21,127 nt of DNA from a virus: the IMG/VR virus record IMGVR_UViG_3300031227_000515, positions 1 to 21,127 of that record. One strand, written 5' to 3'. The notes below the pieces were generated by a model. It was given only the letters and a program-made list of their open reading frames with translations. It searched no databases and had not been told where the DNA came from. This document shows positions 8,641 through 16,428 of this stretch, one piece after another. Made by a program: the position numbers and the translations under genes. Each line of letters begins with the position of its first letter. The stretch's first letter is position 1.

Positions 8641-9660
8641 ATGGAAGACCTGAGTCCATATATACAGTCTGAAACAGAAACAGTCAAGCGGATTTACGCA
8701 TGGCACAAGAAAATCGGAGACTCCGAGGAAGAGCGTGGCTATCTTGGTGCCAGCAGCCTTGGGGAAGAGTGCGAGCGGGCACTGTGGTACAGTTTTCGAG
8801 GCTGTGTCAAACGCAATTTTATAGGTAGACTCTACCGTCTCTTCGAGACTGGCAATCTAGCAGAAGCTAGATTCGTGTCAGAGCTCAGGGGAATCGGATG
8901 CGAAGTCCACGAGTTTGACGAAGATGGCAAGCAATTTGCTATCACCGGGATTGGTGGACACTTCTCCGGGCACATGGATGGATGCGCTCTGGGGATCCCA
9001 GAAGCTCCACTGAGTTGGCATGTTGTCGAGTTCAAGACTCACTCTTCCAAGAACTTTGCGAAGCTCAAGAAAAACGGGGTCGAGACAGCCTTCCCGAAGC
9101 ACTTTGCTCAGATGATGGTCTACATGGGCGGCACTGCGATGCAGCGCGCCCTGTACCTCGCAGTGAACAAGGACACCGACGAACTCTACTCTGAGCGCAT
9201 CCGCTTCGACTCCCAGGTATACAAGCGGCTGATGACCAAAGCCAGAAGGATCATCGAGAGCATTGCCGCCCCTCCACGTCTCGCGACTCGCCAAGACTCG
9301 TTTGCATGCAAGTGGTGCGATGCAAAAGACCTTTGCTGGAGCACAGGTAAAGTCGCAGTCCCGATCCCGAAAGTCAACTGCCGAACGTGCTGCCACTCCA
9401 CACCGATAACGGCCATGGAAGAGAGAACGTGGGCCTGTGCAAAGCACGGAACGATTGATGGTGATATCACCGAAGCAGTGTGCGACGATCATCTTATCCT
9501 TCCATGCCTCGTCAATTTTGCCGAACCGACTGATGCCGGAGATGATTGGATCGAGTTCACCAACAACAATGGTGGCGAGAAGTGGAAGCATGGGAAAGGC
9601 TTCTGGCAGACAAGACAACTGATCTCGTCTATGGGACCGCTGGGCGATTTACCATTCTGA
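8641..9660 (+). CDS. PD-(D/E)XK (Cas4/RecB-like) phage nuclease
   Basis: ATG at 8641 after ACAGGAG at 8626-8632; 339 aa. The metal-binding core is visible: HMDG with D113, VVEFKTH with E130 and K132, and QMMVY (Q157 to Y161, the QxxxY motif). An upstream acidic helix (FETGNLAEARFV) may supply motif I. After the core there are Cys-rich segments: CKWCDAKDLCW near residue 223, then CRTCC and a C/H-rich region with CAKHG, ending LILPCLV. These look like a zinc-binding tail frequent in phage nucleases. It probably acts as an exonuclease resecting phage DNA ends for the ATPase and DUF669 pair. The fold assignment is strong; the exact polarity is unknown. Confidence 0.88.
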   Translation: MEDLSPYIQSETETVKRIYAWHKKIGDSEEERGYLGASSLGEECERALWYSFRGCVKRNFIGRLYRLFETGNLAEARFVSELRGIGCEVHEFDEDGKQFAITGIGGHFSGHMDGCALGIPEAPLSWHVVEFKTHSSKNFAKLKKNGVETAFPKHFAQMMVYMGGTAMQRALYLAVNKDTDELYSERIRFDSQVYKRLMTKARRIIESIAAPPRLATRQDSFACKWCDAKDLCWSTGKVAVPIPKVNCRTCCHSTPITAMEERTWACAKHGTIDGDITEAVCDDHLILPCLVNFAEPTDAGDDWIEFTNNNGGEKWKHGKGFWQTRQLISSMGPLGDLPF

Positions 9661-9671
9661 AAGGGATAGCC

Positions 9672-11381
9672 ATGGTCAAGAAGACGCCAGAAGATGAAGT
9701 GCGAGCAGAGCTGGCCGGTTACCAGCCTCTCCCAATCGAATCCAGTGCCATGAAGCCACGCCTGTATCAGGTTGAAGCTCACGAGGCTCTGAACCTGCAT
9801 CTACAGACCAAGGACACGAACCCTTGCGTAGTCATCCCAACTGGTGGCGGCAAGTCAGTAATGATGGCCTGGGACATCCAGGCATGGAAGCGTGACTATC
9901 CTGCATTCCGATGCTGCATCCTGGCTCACCGCAAGGAACTGGTCAAGCAAAACTCCGACGAACTACTCGGGCTGTGGCCGGCGGGTGACATAGGTGTGTA
10001 TGCCGCTGGCTTGAAGCGGCGGGACACCGACAACTCCATTATCTACGCCATGATCGACTCGATCCACAACAAAGCTGGCCACTTCCCTGCGTTCGACTGT
10101 CTCATAATCGATGAGGCCCACCGAATCCCCATGCGTGGCGAAGGCAAATACCGCAAATTCATCGCGGATTGCAAAACCTACAACCCCAACCTGATCGTGG
10201 TTGGATACACCGCGACCCCATTCCGGATGGGTGGTAGTTCGATCTGCCACCGCGATCATATCTTGAACGAAATCTGTTATGAGGCGAATGTTGGCGACTT
10301 GATAGCGGATGACTACCTGTGCAACCTTCGCTCGAAGGTCGGAGATGCACCGGATCTCAGCGAGGTCAACTGCAACCACGGCGGCGACTACATCATCAAC
10401 AGTCTAGCCAAGGCAGTTGACACGCCAGATGTAGTCCAAAAAGCTGTGCGTTCAGCAATGGGTATCATCCAGGCAGAACAGCGCACCAGCGTTATCGTGT
10501 TCTGTGTGGACGTAAAGCATTGCCATGACGTATCAATGGAACTACGCAAGTATGGAGCTGAGGCACCAATTGTCACTGGTAAGACTCCCCAGACCGAGCG
10601 TGACCGGATAGCCGAGTGGTTCAAGTCTGGCCGATACCGCTTCCTGCTAAATTGCAACGTCTACACGGAAGGATTTAATGCCAAACGGGTGGACTGTATC
10701 GTAGACCTTGCCCCTACCCTGTCCGCGGGACGATTTGTCCAGAAGGTCGGGCGCGGGCTCAGGCAGCATCCTTCAAAATCTGACTGCTTGTACCTTGATT
10801 ATGGACACAATATCGAGACGCATGGCCCTATCGACTGCATCGAGGATGAGGATGTGCGGTTGGCCGAGTGCCAGGGATGCGGAGACACGTTCTCCCATGC
10901 CGTCCGGACGTGTCCTCATTGCGGATGGGAGATTCCCAAGCAGGAGATCGAGCGCGCCGAGGCCGAGGTCAGAGAGCGCAGGATGCACGAGGAGGAAGCG
11001 GCACAGCGCGCGATCCTTGGCTCGCAACCGGAAGAGCTTGAAGTATCTGCCGTCACAGTCCATCGGCACACCAAACCAGGGAATCCTGATAGCATGCGAG
11101 TACAGTACCGCTGTGGCCTGTCCACTGTAAGGGAATGGATCTGTCTTGACCATACAGGCTATGCCAGAGGTAAGGCGTTTGACTGGTGGAAGACACGCTT
11201 CGGTGCAGCGGAAGCAAGCCGCATGACGGTTGACGACGCTATTGGAGACCTGTACACTGCTCAGAGGATCAAGGACGTTACGCACACCATTACCGTTGTC
11301 CGGCGTGGCAAACACCAGGAGATCGTCGCGTATGACCTTGATCCATCGTGTCGAAGACAGCAACAGGAGCCGAGTCGATGA
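9672..11381 (+). CDS. Superfamily 2 DNA helicase (DEAH box) with C-terminal zinc finger
   Basis: ATG at 9672 with AAAGGGA 7 nt upstream; the frame is open back to 9546, but that stretch overlaps the nuclease gene, so the ATG is chosen. The product is 569 aa. Motifs in order: Q-like LYQVEAHEAL (~31-40), Walker A PTGGGKS (56-62), Walker B DEAH (147-150), motif III-like TATP (180-183), and motif VI QKVGRGLRQHP in the second RecA domain. A four-cysteine finger (CQGCG, CPHCG) follows near residue 400. The tail has coiled-coil-like charged helices and a W-rich domain. It would unwind or remodel DNA during phage replication and recombination. The stop overlaps the next ATG (ATGA). Confidence 0.9.
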   Translation: MVKKTPEDEVRAELAGYQPLPIESSAMKPRLYQVEAHEALNLHLQTKDTNPCVVIPTGGGKSVMMAWDIQAWKRDYPAFRCCILAHRKELVKQNSDELLGLWPAGDIGVYAAGLKRRDTDNSIIYAMIDSIHNKAGHFPAFDCLIIDEAHRIPMRGEGKYRKFIADCKTYNPNLIVVGYTATPFRMGGSSICHRDHILNEICYEANVGDLIADDYLCNLRSKVGDAPDLSEVNCNHGGDYIINSLAKAVDTPDVVQKAVRSAMGIIQAEQRTSVIVFCVDVKHCHDVSMELRKYGAEAPIVTGKTPQTERDRIAEWFKSGRYRFLLNCNVYTEGFNAKRVDCIVDLAPTLSAGRFVQKVGRGLRQHPSKSDCLYLDYGHNIETHGPIDCIEDEDVRLAECQGCGDTFSHAVRTCPHCGWEIPKQEIERAEAEVRERRMHEEEAAQRAILGSQPEELEVSAVTVHRHTKPGNPDSMRVQYRCGLSTVREWICLDHTGYARGKAFDWWKTRFGAAEASRMTVDDAIGDLYTAQRIKDVTHTITVVRRGKHQEIVAYDLDPSCRRQQQEPSR

Positions 11382-11728
11382 GCGACCAACAGAAACCGAC
11401 AGAGACCCCCGTACCGTGCCCGTTCTGCAGGGAGGAGTGGGAGAAGAACGTCGGAATCAACGGTTGGTTTCACCCCGCCACTGATTGCCCGATGGGAGTC
11501 AACGATCACTGGCTATTCGATACGGATGTGCTCGCCTACAATAAGGCAACCGCCGAGATGCGCGAGAGGGGGACGCATCGTGAACTTGCGTTGAGGATCT
11601 ATAACGCTGGCTACCACGCAGGGCACCACGATACTGTCGAGGGGATTTTTTCAGACGACATCCATGGTGCAGACTTAGAACACTACCACGGGGACTCTGT
11701 GAGCGAGATTCTGAGAGAGGACGAATGA
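11378..11728 (+). CDS. Lar-like zinc-module protein with GHHDTVEGIF C-terminal module
   Basis: 116 aa; ATG at 11378 overlaps the helicase stop and follows ACAGGAG at 11362. The N-terminal half is a CPFC-type zinc module (MSDQQKPTETPVPCPFC, later DCPMG). It matches the start of the 12848 protein and resembles restriction-alleviation (Lar-like) phage proteins. The C-terminal half has YHAGHHDTVEGIFSDD, then EHYHGDSVSEIL. This closely matches the C-terminal half of the protein at 20100, which lacks the zinc part. The gene is therefore mosaic: an N-terminal module shared with one neighbour and a C-terminal module shared with a distant gene. Lar-type function is only suggested by the CPFC pattern. 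Confidence 0.72.
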   Translation: MSDQQKPTETPVPCPFCREEWEKNVGINGWFHPATDCPMGVNDHWLFDTDVLAYNKATAEMRERGTHRELALRIYNAGYHAGHHDTVEGIFSDDIHGADLEHYHGDSVSEILREDE

Positions 11729-11750
11729 GAGCCGCAAAGGACGGTGTGGA

Positions 11751-12059
11751 ATGAAAATCAGGCTTCAAGACAACTGGCCCCCCCCGTCACGCTCAGGTAC
11801 ACCAATGCGATACGACCCCGAAGCAGAGGTTTTCCGCGACTGCAAATGGTGTCACGGGGAGGGATGCCTGCAATGCAAGAACGAGGCAGACAAGGCATAC
11901 AAAGAGACTTCCCCAGATGGCCCGGTTCTTATCGCCAAGTTCGACACCACAACACCAGATGGCGTTGCCGCGGCTAAGGACTTTATTCACGACATGCTCA
12001 ACCCGCATGAAAATAACGGCTCAAGCTCCTTCAAGGAGGCGGATCTAGGCTTATGCTAA
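11751..12059 (+). CDS. Small Cys-containing protein, 102 aa, unknown
   Basis: ATG at 11751, preceded by the junction motif GCAAAGGACGGTG, which also precedes two other genes here; AAGGA serves as the ribosome-binding site. The product has a short zinc-knuckle-like cluster CKWCHGEGCLQC (residues ~31-42), then a charged C-terminal half ending in FKEADLGLC. An in-frame ATG seven codons into the coding region (after SGTP) could be an alternative start. No family is recognised. It sits in a row of small cysteine-bearing genes between the helicase and the primase. Zinc binding is inferred from cysteine spacing only. Confidence 0.65.
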   Translation: MKIRLQDNWPPPSRSGTPMRYDPEAEVFRDCKWCHGEGCLQCKNEADKAYKETSPDGPVLIAKFDTTTPDGVAAAKDFIHDMLNPHENNGSSSFKEADLGLC

Positions 12060-12075
12060 CAGGAGACGACAGAAA

Positions 12076-12564
12076 ATGAACGATCACGCTGAACTACCGT
12101 CAGAGTGCGATGAACTCTGTAGATATCGAACGTGTTTCCATCCGGGAGAGAACAAAGGAACATTCTCGGCCGGACGCGGCTACACGTCGTACCACGCGAA
12201 GCCAATCCTCGTGTGCGTGTACCGGATGAATCACGGATGTCCATTGATCGAGATCAACGGCGAGTTGACACGGCCACTGCCGGATGTGAAACGGTTGCTA
12301 GCGGACATGGAGACCGATGTGGACGGGGCGAAATGCACTCAGAGGGTGAGACGTTTGCTGCGCAAACTGCACAGATCCCTGGCAAAGGTTTGGAACAGGC
12401 TGGAGCACACGACCTCGGAGTTGGTGCAGAGGAACGAGGCAATAGACGGCATGATCGACGCGGCAAGAACAACCCAACGGCTGTTTGGACTGTATGACAA
12501 TCACTGTCTAATGAGGGCGACAGCCGAGCTTGAGAAACACGCGCAAAAGGACGGTGCCAAATGA
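12076..12564 (+). CDS. Cys-rich N-terminus plus coiled-coil protein, 162 aa, unknown
   Basis: ATG at 12076 with ACAGGAGACGACAGAAA upstream. The N-terminal ~60 residues carry spaced Cys and His (ECDELCRYRTCFHPG, VCVYRMNHGC), suggesting a metal-binding fold. From residue ~70 the sequence is helical and charged (KRLLADMETD, then VRRLLRKLHRSLAKVWNRL), likely coiled coil. The gene ends in HAQKDGAK, where the last codons overlap the GCAAAGGACGGTG motif and the next ATG. No family is recognised. It is flanked on both sides by other small metal-binding-type genes of the same operon. Confidence 0.65.
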   Translation: MNDHAELPSECDELCRYRTCFHPGENKGTFSAGRGYTSYHAKPILVCVYRMNHGCPLIEINGELTRPLPDVKRLLADMETDVDGAKCTQRVRRLLRKLHRSLAKVWNRLEHTTSELVQRNEAIDGMIDAARTTQRLFGLYDNHCLMRATAELEKHAQKDGAK

Positions 12565-12851
12565 TGATGAGCGACCACTACTTCGACTCCAAAACTGTTA
12601 CCACCCGCAAGCCGCACCACTGCCACGGGTGCAACCGGGACCTTCCACCGGGTAGTAAAATGCTGGTATGTGAGGGGATACAGGACGGCGAACACTACAG
12701 GGGGTATTGGTGCGAGACATGCTTACAGATCGAGCCGCAGTGGACCGGGAACGAAGACGAGATCCCGGAGGGAGGATTCCGAGACGAACTCCCAGAAGAG
12801 TGGGAAGAGTGCCGCAAAAGAGTGGAAGACGCAAAGGACGGTGACAAATGA
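12561..12851 (+). CDS. Small zinc-ribbon protein, 96 aa
   Basis: The start lies in ATGATGATG at 12561 (M-M-M). The 12561 ATG forms an ATGA overlap with the previous stop and is preceded by GCAAAGGACGGTG. Two CxxC-type pairs (HHCHGCNRDLPPG, YWCETC) frame a short beta region, followed by an acidic helix ending RVEDAKDGDK. The plan (CxxC, PPGxK, CxxC, then an acidic helix) matches the 15387 protein, which is probably a paralogue. Such small zinc-ribbon proteins are common in tailed phages and are mostly of unknown function. The last codons again carry the AAGGACGGTG motif before the next ATG. Confidence 0.72.
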   Translation: MMMSDHYFDSKTVTTRKPHHCHGCNRDLPPGSKMLVCEGIQDGEHYRGYWCETCLQIEPQWTGNEDEIPEGGFRDELPEEWEECRKRVEDAKDGDK

Positions 12852-13120
12852 GCAACGAACAGAAACCAGTAGCCTGCCCGTTCTGCGGGAGCAAGTGGCT
12901 CAAGCGCAACGAAGACGGATGGTACCAGCACGTAAACAACGGCTGTTATCTCGACACGCCAACCCGTGGAATCTTGGCACCTTCTGGGGTCGTGGAATAC
13001 AACGCCGGGTGCACCGAAATCACTGCCTTGACTGCAATTCGCAAGCGCTCGCTGCGGCGGTGGAAAAACGGCAAACGGATCGAGAAACTTGACAAAGAAG
13101 AAGAAAGTACCACCCCATGA
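12848..13120 (+). CDS. Lar-like CPFC zinc protein, 90 aa
   Basis: ATG at 12848 overlaps the previous stop (ATGA) and follows GCAAAGGACGGTG. The N-terminus MSNEQKPVACPFCGSKW parallels the 11378 protein (MSDQQKPTETPVPCPFC). Both continue with a Gly-Trp-x-H segment and an N-x-G-C or DCP cysteine. The C-terminal half is different and basic (SLRRWKNGKRIEKLD). It therefore keeps the N-terminal module of the 11378 protein without its GHHDTVEGIF part. A restriction-alleviation-like name would be only family-level. The stop overlaps the primase start. Confidence 0.7.
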   Translation: MSNEQKPVACPFCGSKWLKRNEDGWYQHVNNGCYLDTPTRGILAPSGVVEYNAGCTEITALTAIRKRSLRRWKNGKRIEKLDKEEESTTP

Positions 13121-15390
13121 ACATTCTGGACCATGCGAAGAAGTACGCCGAGCGAGGCTGGCCAGTTATCCCCCTCAGACCCAAGGAGAAAGTGCCGTTG
13201 ACGGCGCACGGGCTCAAGGACGCCAGCGTCGAGCTTGGAGTGCTCGAAGGCTGGTGGGCAAAGAACCCAGATGCCAATATTGGGATCGTTACTGGCGAGG
13301 TCGCTGGGATTTGGGTGCTTGACATCGACGGCGAGATCGGATCTGTGTCGCTGCTCAAGACAGAGCTCGAACTGGGGCCATTGCCAGAAACTCTCGAGCA
13401 GAAGACAGGCGGCAATGGCCGGCAACTGTTTTTTGCATGGCCGAAAGGGCGCGAGATCAGAAACAAGCAGGCGCTACGAACCAAGATCGATGTGCGCGGA
13501 AATGGCGGCTATGTGGTCGCTCCACCGTCCATCCATCCCAACGGTCAGGCATACGACTGGCCATATGGCGACAAGACCAAGATCAAGGAAGCTCCGGAGG
13601 CATGGATCGCCGCGCTTGAGACTGTGGCCAAGCCCAAGGTAGCGGAAGCCTTGTGGGAGCCCCCGCAGGCACGCAAGCCCGTGGTCACGTCTCCTGGGAT
13701 GAAGGCTGGCATTCAGGTTGTGGAGCGAGCAAGGCTATACCTACAGCAGTGCGAAGCAGCCGTGCAAGGCAAGGGTGGACACGACAAGCTCCTGTGGGCT
13801 GCGCGAGCGATGGTGGTTGGGTTCGAGCTGGACGATGCGACAGCTTTGAGCCTGCTCTGGTCTGACTACAACCCCAAGTGCCTTCCCCCGTGGGACAAGA
13901 GCAACAAGAAGGACGTGCGCGAGTTCGATCACAAAGTGGATCAGGCTAGAACCTCGACATCAACCAAGCAATCTGGCTGGGCTCTGGATGAATTTGGGCT
14001 CCGTGACAGTGCCGAGGCAATGGCAAATATCACGGCAGGACGCGAGTCAGCTCGGAATCTGCTCGGGCTGGAGATCAAGCAGACTCCCCGCGAGAAGGCG
14101 GAAAACATTGACCAGACCGGCCTGACAGGGGAACGCAAACCGTTCCCGGTTGACTTGTTCCCTGAACCGATTGCTAACTACTGTTCCCAGGTCGCCCAGG
14201 CTCACGTAGTCGATACCTCGTTCTGCGCTCTACCAATCCTTTGCGCGGCTGGCACGGCAATGGGGAATGCATTCCGGCTGAAGCTTAAAAAAGGATTTAA
14301 TGTCAACCCCGTTCTCTGGGTTGGGCTGGTAGCACCAAGCGGGACCAATAAATCTGGTCCACTGAACGAGATTATCGAACCATTGCGAGGACGGGTGCCG
14401 ATTGACGAGAACGACGTGTCAACCTGCAACCCGCAAGGACGCATGATGATATCAGATGCAACCACTGAAGCGGTCATTGTCCGGATGTACGAGAGCCCAC
14501 GGGGACTCATGGTGTTCCGCGACGAACTGGCCGGATGGTGCAAAGGCTTCAATGCCTACAAGAAGTCCGGCGGCGACGAACAGGCATGGCTAGAGTTCTG
14601 GGGAGCAAAAGAGTATGTGCTCGATCGCAAAACCAACAACGAGCAGATCCACATACCTGCGGCCGCATGCTCGATCCTTGGTGGAATCCAGCCTTCGGTT
14701 CTGGTCGAATGTTTTGACCCTGGCAGGTTCGCGTCCGGTCTGGTCCCCCGCATCCTGATAGCCTGCCCCCCAGCCATGGACATGTTCTGGAGCGAGGCAG
14801 AAGTGGATGCAGTCGATGAGAAGACTTGGTATGATGCTATCATGTGGCTCAGGACCAGACCGTTCGAGTCGTTCAACCTGGACTCGCAACGGTACATGCC
14901 GCATGTGCTCAATCTGACCAGGGACGCGAAAGAGATGTACGTTGGGTTCTTCAATGTCATTTCACTCGAAATCAGCGGTAGCAGCGATGAGGCACTGAAA
15001 GCCATGGCCAGCAAGTCGCGTATCATGGCAGGACGATTGGCATTGATCCATCACGGGCTCAAGATTGCATGCGCCAAGGAATCGCATGCGAACATACCAG
15101 TCGATGTTGATAGCATGGATGCTGGAATTGAGTGGGCTCGCTGGTGTCTGGATGAGCAGACGCGGGTCTACGGGTTCGCAGGCCACGAGCACCGCAAAGA
15201 ACAGGCCGAGTATTTAGCTGGGTTGATCCAGACAAAGGGAAAACGCAACTCTGTCACCATACGACAAACCCAGAGACTCAATGCCCGTAGGTACAAAAAT
15301 AACGACATCGCGAAGGCCGCGCTCGACCAGTTGGTCGAAATGGGATACGCAACATGGAACGACGAAGGGGAAAAGGTGACATTAGTATGA
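13117..15390 (+). CDS. Bifunctional primase-polymerase fused to DUF3987 ATPase
   Basis: 757 aa; ATG at 13117 overlaps the previous TGA. No good Shine-Dalgarno is seen, so translation is probably coupled. Residues 1-150 are an archaeo-eukaryotic primase (PrimPol) fold: WVLDID (D69, D71), the motif II region TGGNGRQLFF, and DVRGNGGYVVAPPS. The usual motif II His (GxH) is replaced by Gln 103. A linker with a PriCT-like NPKCLPPW element (~250-260) follows. From ~340 there is a DUF3987 domain (FPVDLFPEPIANYC, AMGNAF) with P-loop-like APSGTNKS (406-413). It probably primes and helps drive phage DNA replication; ATPase and helicase roles are inferred from the family. Its decayed relative lies at 5061-5464. 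Confidence 0.88.
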   Translation: MNILDHAKKYAERGWPVIPLRPKEKVPLTAHGLKDASVELGVLEGWWAKNPDANIGIVTGEVAGIWVLDIDGEIGSVSLLKTELELGPLPETLEQKTGGNGRQLFFAWPKGREIRNKQALRTKIDVRGNGGYVVAPPSIHPNGQAYDWPYGDKTKIKEAPEAWIAALETVAKPKVAEALWEPPQARKPVVTSPGMKAGIQVVERARLYLQQCEAAVQGKGGHDKLLWAARAMVVGFELDDATALSLLWSDYNPKCLPPWDKSNKKDVREFDHKVDQARTSTSTKQSGWALDEFGLRDSAEAMANITAGRESARNLLGLEIKQTPREKAENIDQTGLTGERKPFPVDLFPEPIANYCSQVAQAHVVDTSFCALPILCAAGTAMGNAFRLKLKKGFNVNPVLWVGLVAPSGTNKSGPLNEIIEPLRGRVPIDENDVSTCNPQGRMMISDATTEAVIVRMYESPRGLMVFRDELAGWCKGFNAYKKSGGDEQAWLEFWGAKEYVLDRKTNNEQIHIPAAACSILGGIQPSVLVECFDPGRFASGLVPRILIACPPAMDMFWSEAEVDAVDEKTWYDAIMWLRTRPFESFNLDSQRYMPHVLNLTRDAKEMYVGFFNVISLEISGSSDEALKAMASKSRIMAGRLALIHHGLKIACAKESHANIPVDVDSMDAGIEWARWCLDEQTRVYGFAGHEHRKEQAEYLAGLIQTKGKRNSVTIRQTQRLNARRYKNNDIAKAALDQLVEMGYATWNDEGEKVTLV

Positions 15391-15686
15391 AGACGGAAAC
15401 GGAAGACGCATTGGTTCCTAAATACGTCCGGACCACGAACCCCACCGCGCATAAGTCTCACGAGTGCTGCGAATGTCTGGGGACCATCAACGTAGGAGAA
15501 AAATACGAATATGTAACAGGTCTGTGGGGAACCAAGCATGACTGGTTCCGGACGTGTCTGGACTGCACGCTCGTGAGAGCACGGTTTTCCAGATACATCA
15601 ATTACGAGGAGTTGCCATTCGGGAGTCTGCGCGAGAGAATGCGAAAAGAGAAGGTCACTGAGTCTGAACTGTTGGCAATGCCGTAA
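15387..15686 (+). CDS. Small zinc-ribbon phage protein, 99 aa
   Basis: ATG at 15387 overlaps the primase stop (ATGA); no strong ribosome-binding site, so translation is probably coupled. The core has CCECLGTINVGEKYEYVTG and FRTCLDC, a CxxC pair on either side of a Gly-Trp beta region, then a charged C-terminus (RERMRKEK). It has the plan of the 12561 protein and may be its paralogue. Small zinc-ribbon proteins of this kind are frequent in phage early regions, and their targets are unknown. It lies between the primase and a RusA-like resolvase. Confidence 0.7.
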   Translation: MKTETEDALVPKYVRTTNPTAHKSHECCECLGTINVGEKYEYVTGLWGTKHDWFRTCLDCTLVRARFSRYINYEELPFGSLRERMRKEKVTESELLAMP

Positions 15687-15701
15687 CCAGGGGACAAAAA
15701 A

Positions 15702-15824
15702 ATGACACGCAAAGAAAACCCCGAGCAACTGACGGACAGAATTATCAGGGCAGAGCGATTGGTTGACAACCTGTACAAAGAGCTTCAAAAGGAACAAAAG
15801 GCGAAGCGAGAGAAAACCGAGTGA
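15702..15824 (+). CDS. Small charged protein, 40 aa, unknown
   Basis: ATG at 15702 after CCAGGGGACAAAAAA, a slightly changed form of the genome's usual CCAGGAGA site. The stop TGA (15822-15824) overlaps the next GTG start (GTGA). The product is a single charged helix (EQLTDRIIRAERLVDNLYKE, then QKEQKAKREK) with coiled-coil character. No family is recognised. The ribosome-binding site and overlap make it likely to be translated, but it is too short for homology. Confidence 0.55.
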   Translation: MTRKENPEQLTDRIIRAERLVDNLYKELQKEQKAKREKTE

Positions 15825-16213
15825 ACGAAACCGTCGCAATCCTGCTGCCGCTTCCTCCGGCATGCCTGAGTCCGAACTGTCCGCCTGGCTCAAGGGGTGG
15901 ACGAATGCGCAAGGCCGTTGCCGCAAAACGATACCGGAAACTGGCAAGGATTGCGGCGCGAGAGTCGGGAATCGAGTCAGGACCATGGGAACAGGCCACC
16001 ATTCAGGCTGCATTCTACCACAAGCAGAAACGTCGGCGGGATGACGTGAATGCGTTGGCCATGCTCAAGCCTGCATATGATGGGATCGTGGACGCGGAGC
16101 TACTGGCCGACGACGACCACGAGCACCTGACTACGCTCCCGGCCACATTCGGGATCGATAAGCTGTATCCAAGAGTCGAGTTGACGATTGAGAGAATAGG
16201 AGAAAGACAATGA
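15821..16213 (+). CDS. rusA: RusA-like Holliday-junction endonuclease
   Basis: 130 aa from a GTG that overlaps the previous stop. An ATG start further in would remove the first beta strand, so the GTG is chosen. The N-terminal part LPLPPACLSPN and the basic helix KAVAAKRYRK match the RusA plan. RRRDDVNALAMLKPAYDGIV, then AELLADDDHEHL supplies the acidic core (D-D-V-N and D-D-D). RusA-type enzymes cleave branched DNA as dimers; here it would resolve recombination intermediates produced by the upstream recombination genes. The symbol marks family resemblance, not orthology. Confidence 0.75.
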   Translation: MNETVAILLPLPPACLSPNCPPGSRGGRMRKAVAAKRYRKLARIAARESGIESGPWEQATIQAAFYHKQKRRRDDVNALAMLKPAYDGIVDAELLADDDHEHLTTLPATFGIDKLYPRVELTIERIGERQ

Positions 16214-16254
16214 GCCTGCAAGACTACAGCGTGCCGATGGAGGAAGACAAATGA
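16210..16254 (+). CDS. Micro-ORF, 14 aa
   Basis: ATG at 16210 overlaps the RusA stop (ATGA), with AGGAG at 16198-16202 and a 7-nt spacer. It reads MSLQDYSVPMEEDK and its stop overlaps the next ATG at 16251. The ribosome-binding site matches the one used by annotated genes. It could be a coupling peptide or the leftover of a deleted gene; it cannot be confirmed by homology. Confidence 0.35.
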   Translation: MSLQDYSVPMEEDK

Positions 16255-16340
16255 CAAGGCAAGTATTAGACGCATGTTGCGGCGAAATAGCAACGGTCCT
16301 TGGACACGACGACAGGCTGCCGAAAGAGTTTTCGGAATGA
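16251..16340 (+). pseudogene. Stub ORF resembling the start of a phage methyltransferase, 29 aa
   Basis: ATG at 16251 overlaps the preceding micro-ORF stop (ATGA). The start MTRQVLDACCGEIATVLG resembles the VLDACCG segment (SAM-binding motif I style, DxxxG) of phage methyltransferases, but the frame stops after 29 codons. A second frame continues from ATG 16274 for 30 codons without clear homology. It is best taken as the truncated remnant of a methyltransferase gene at the operon end; the resemblance rests on one short motif. Confidence 0.4.
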
Positions 16341-16370
16341 CTTGCACCGACGAGAAACGGGCGTAGATCG

Positions 16371-16412
16371 AAAACACAAAAACGCCCTGCGAGACAGCCA
16401 CCGCAGAGCGTG
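16371..16412 (-). terminator. Intrinsic terminator of the minus-strand recombinase operon
   Basis: Read on the minus strand, a stem (16402-16410 paired with 16383-16391, nine pairs with one G-U wobble) is followed by a U-rich run read through 16371-16382. It lies just beyond the recombinase stop at 16429. It also separates the convergent operons. The plus strand has no U-run, so the terminator is one-sided. Confidence 0.65.
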
Positions 16413-16428
16413 TTCGGTCAGGTTTCGG

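Noticed and set aside
9546-9671. Upstream extension of the helicase
   Set aside because: It overlaps the end of the nuclease gene in another frame and has no start signal; ATG at 9672 has a suitable site.
16274-16366. Alternate 30-codon ORF overlapping the methyltransferase-like stub
   Set aside because: No ribosome-binding site and no recognisable domain.
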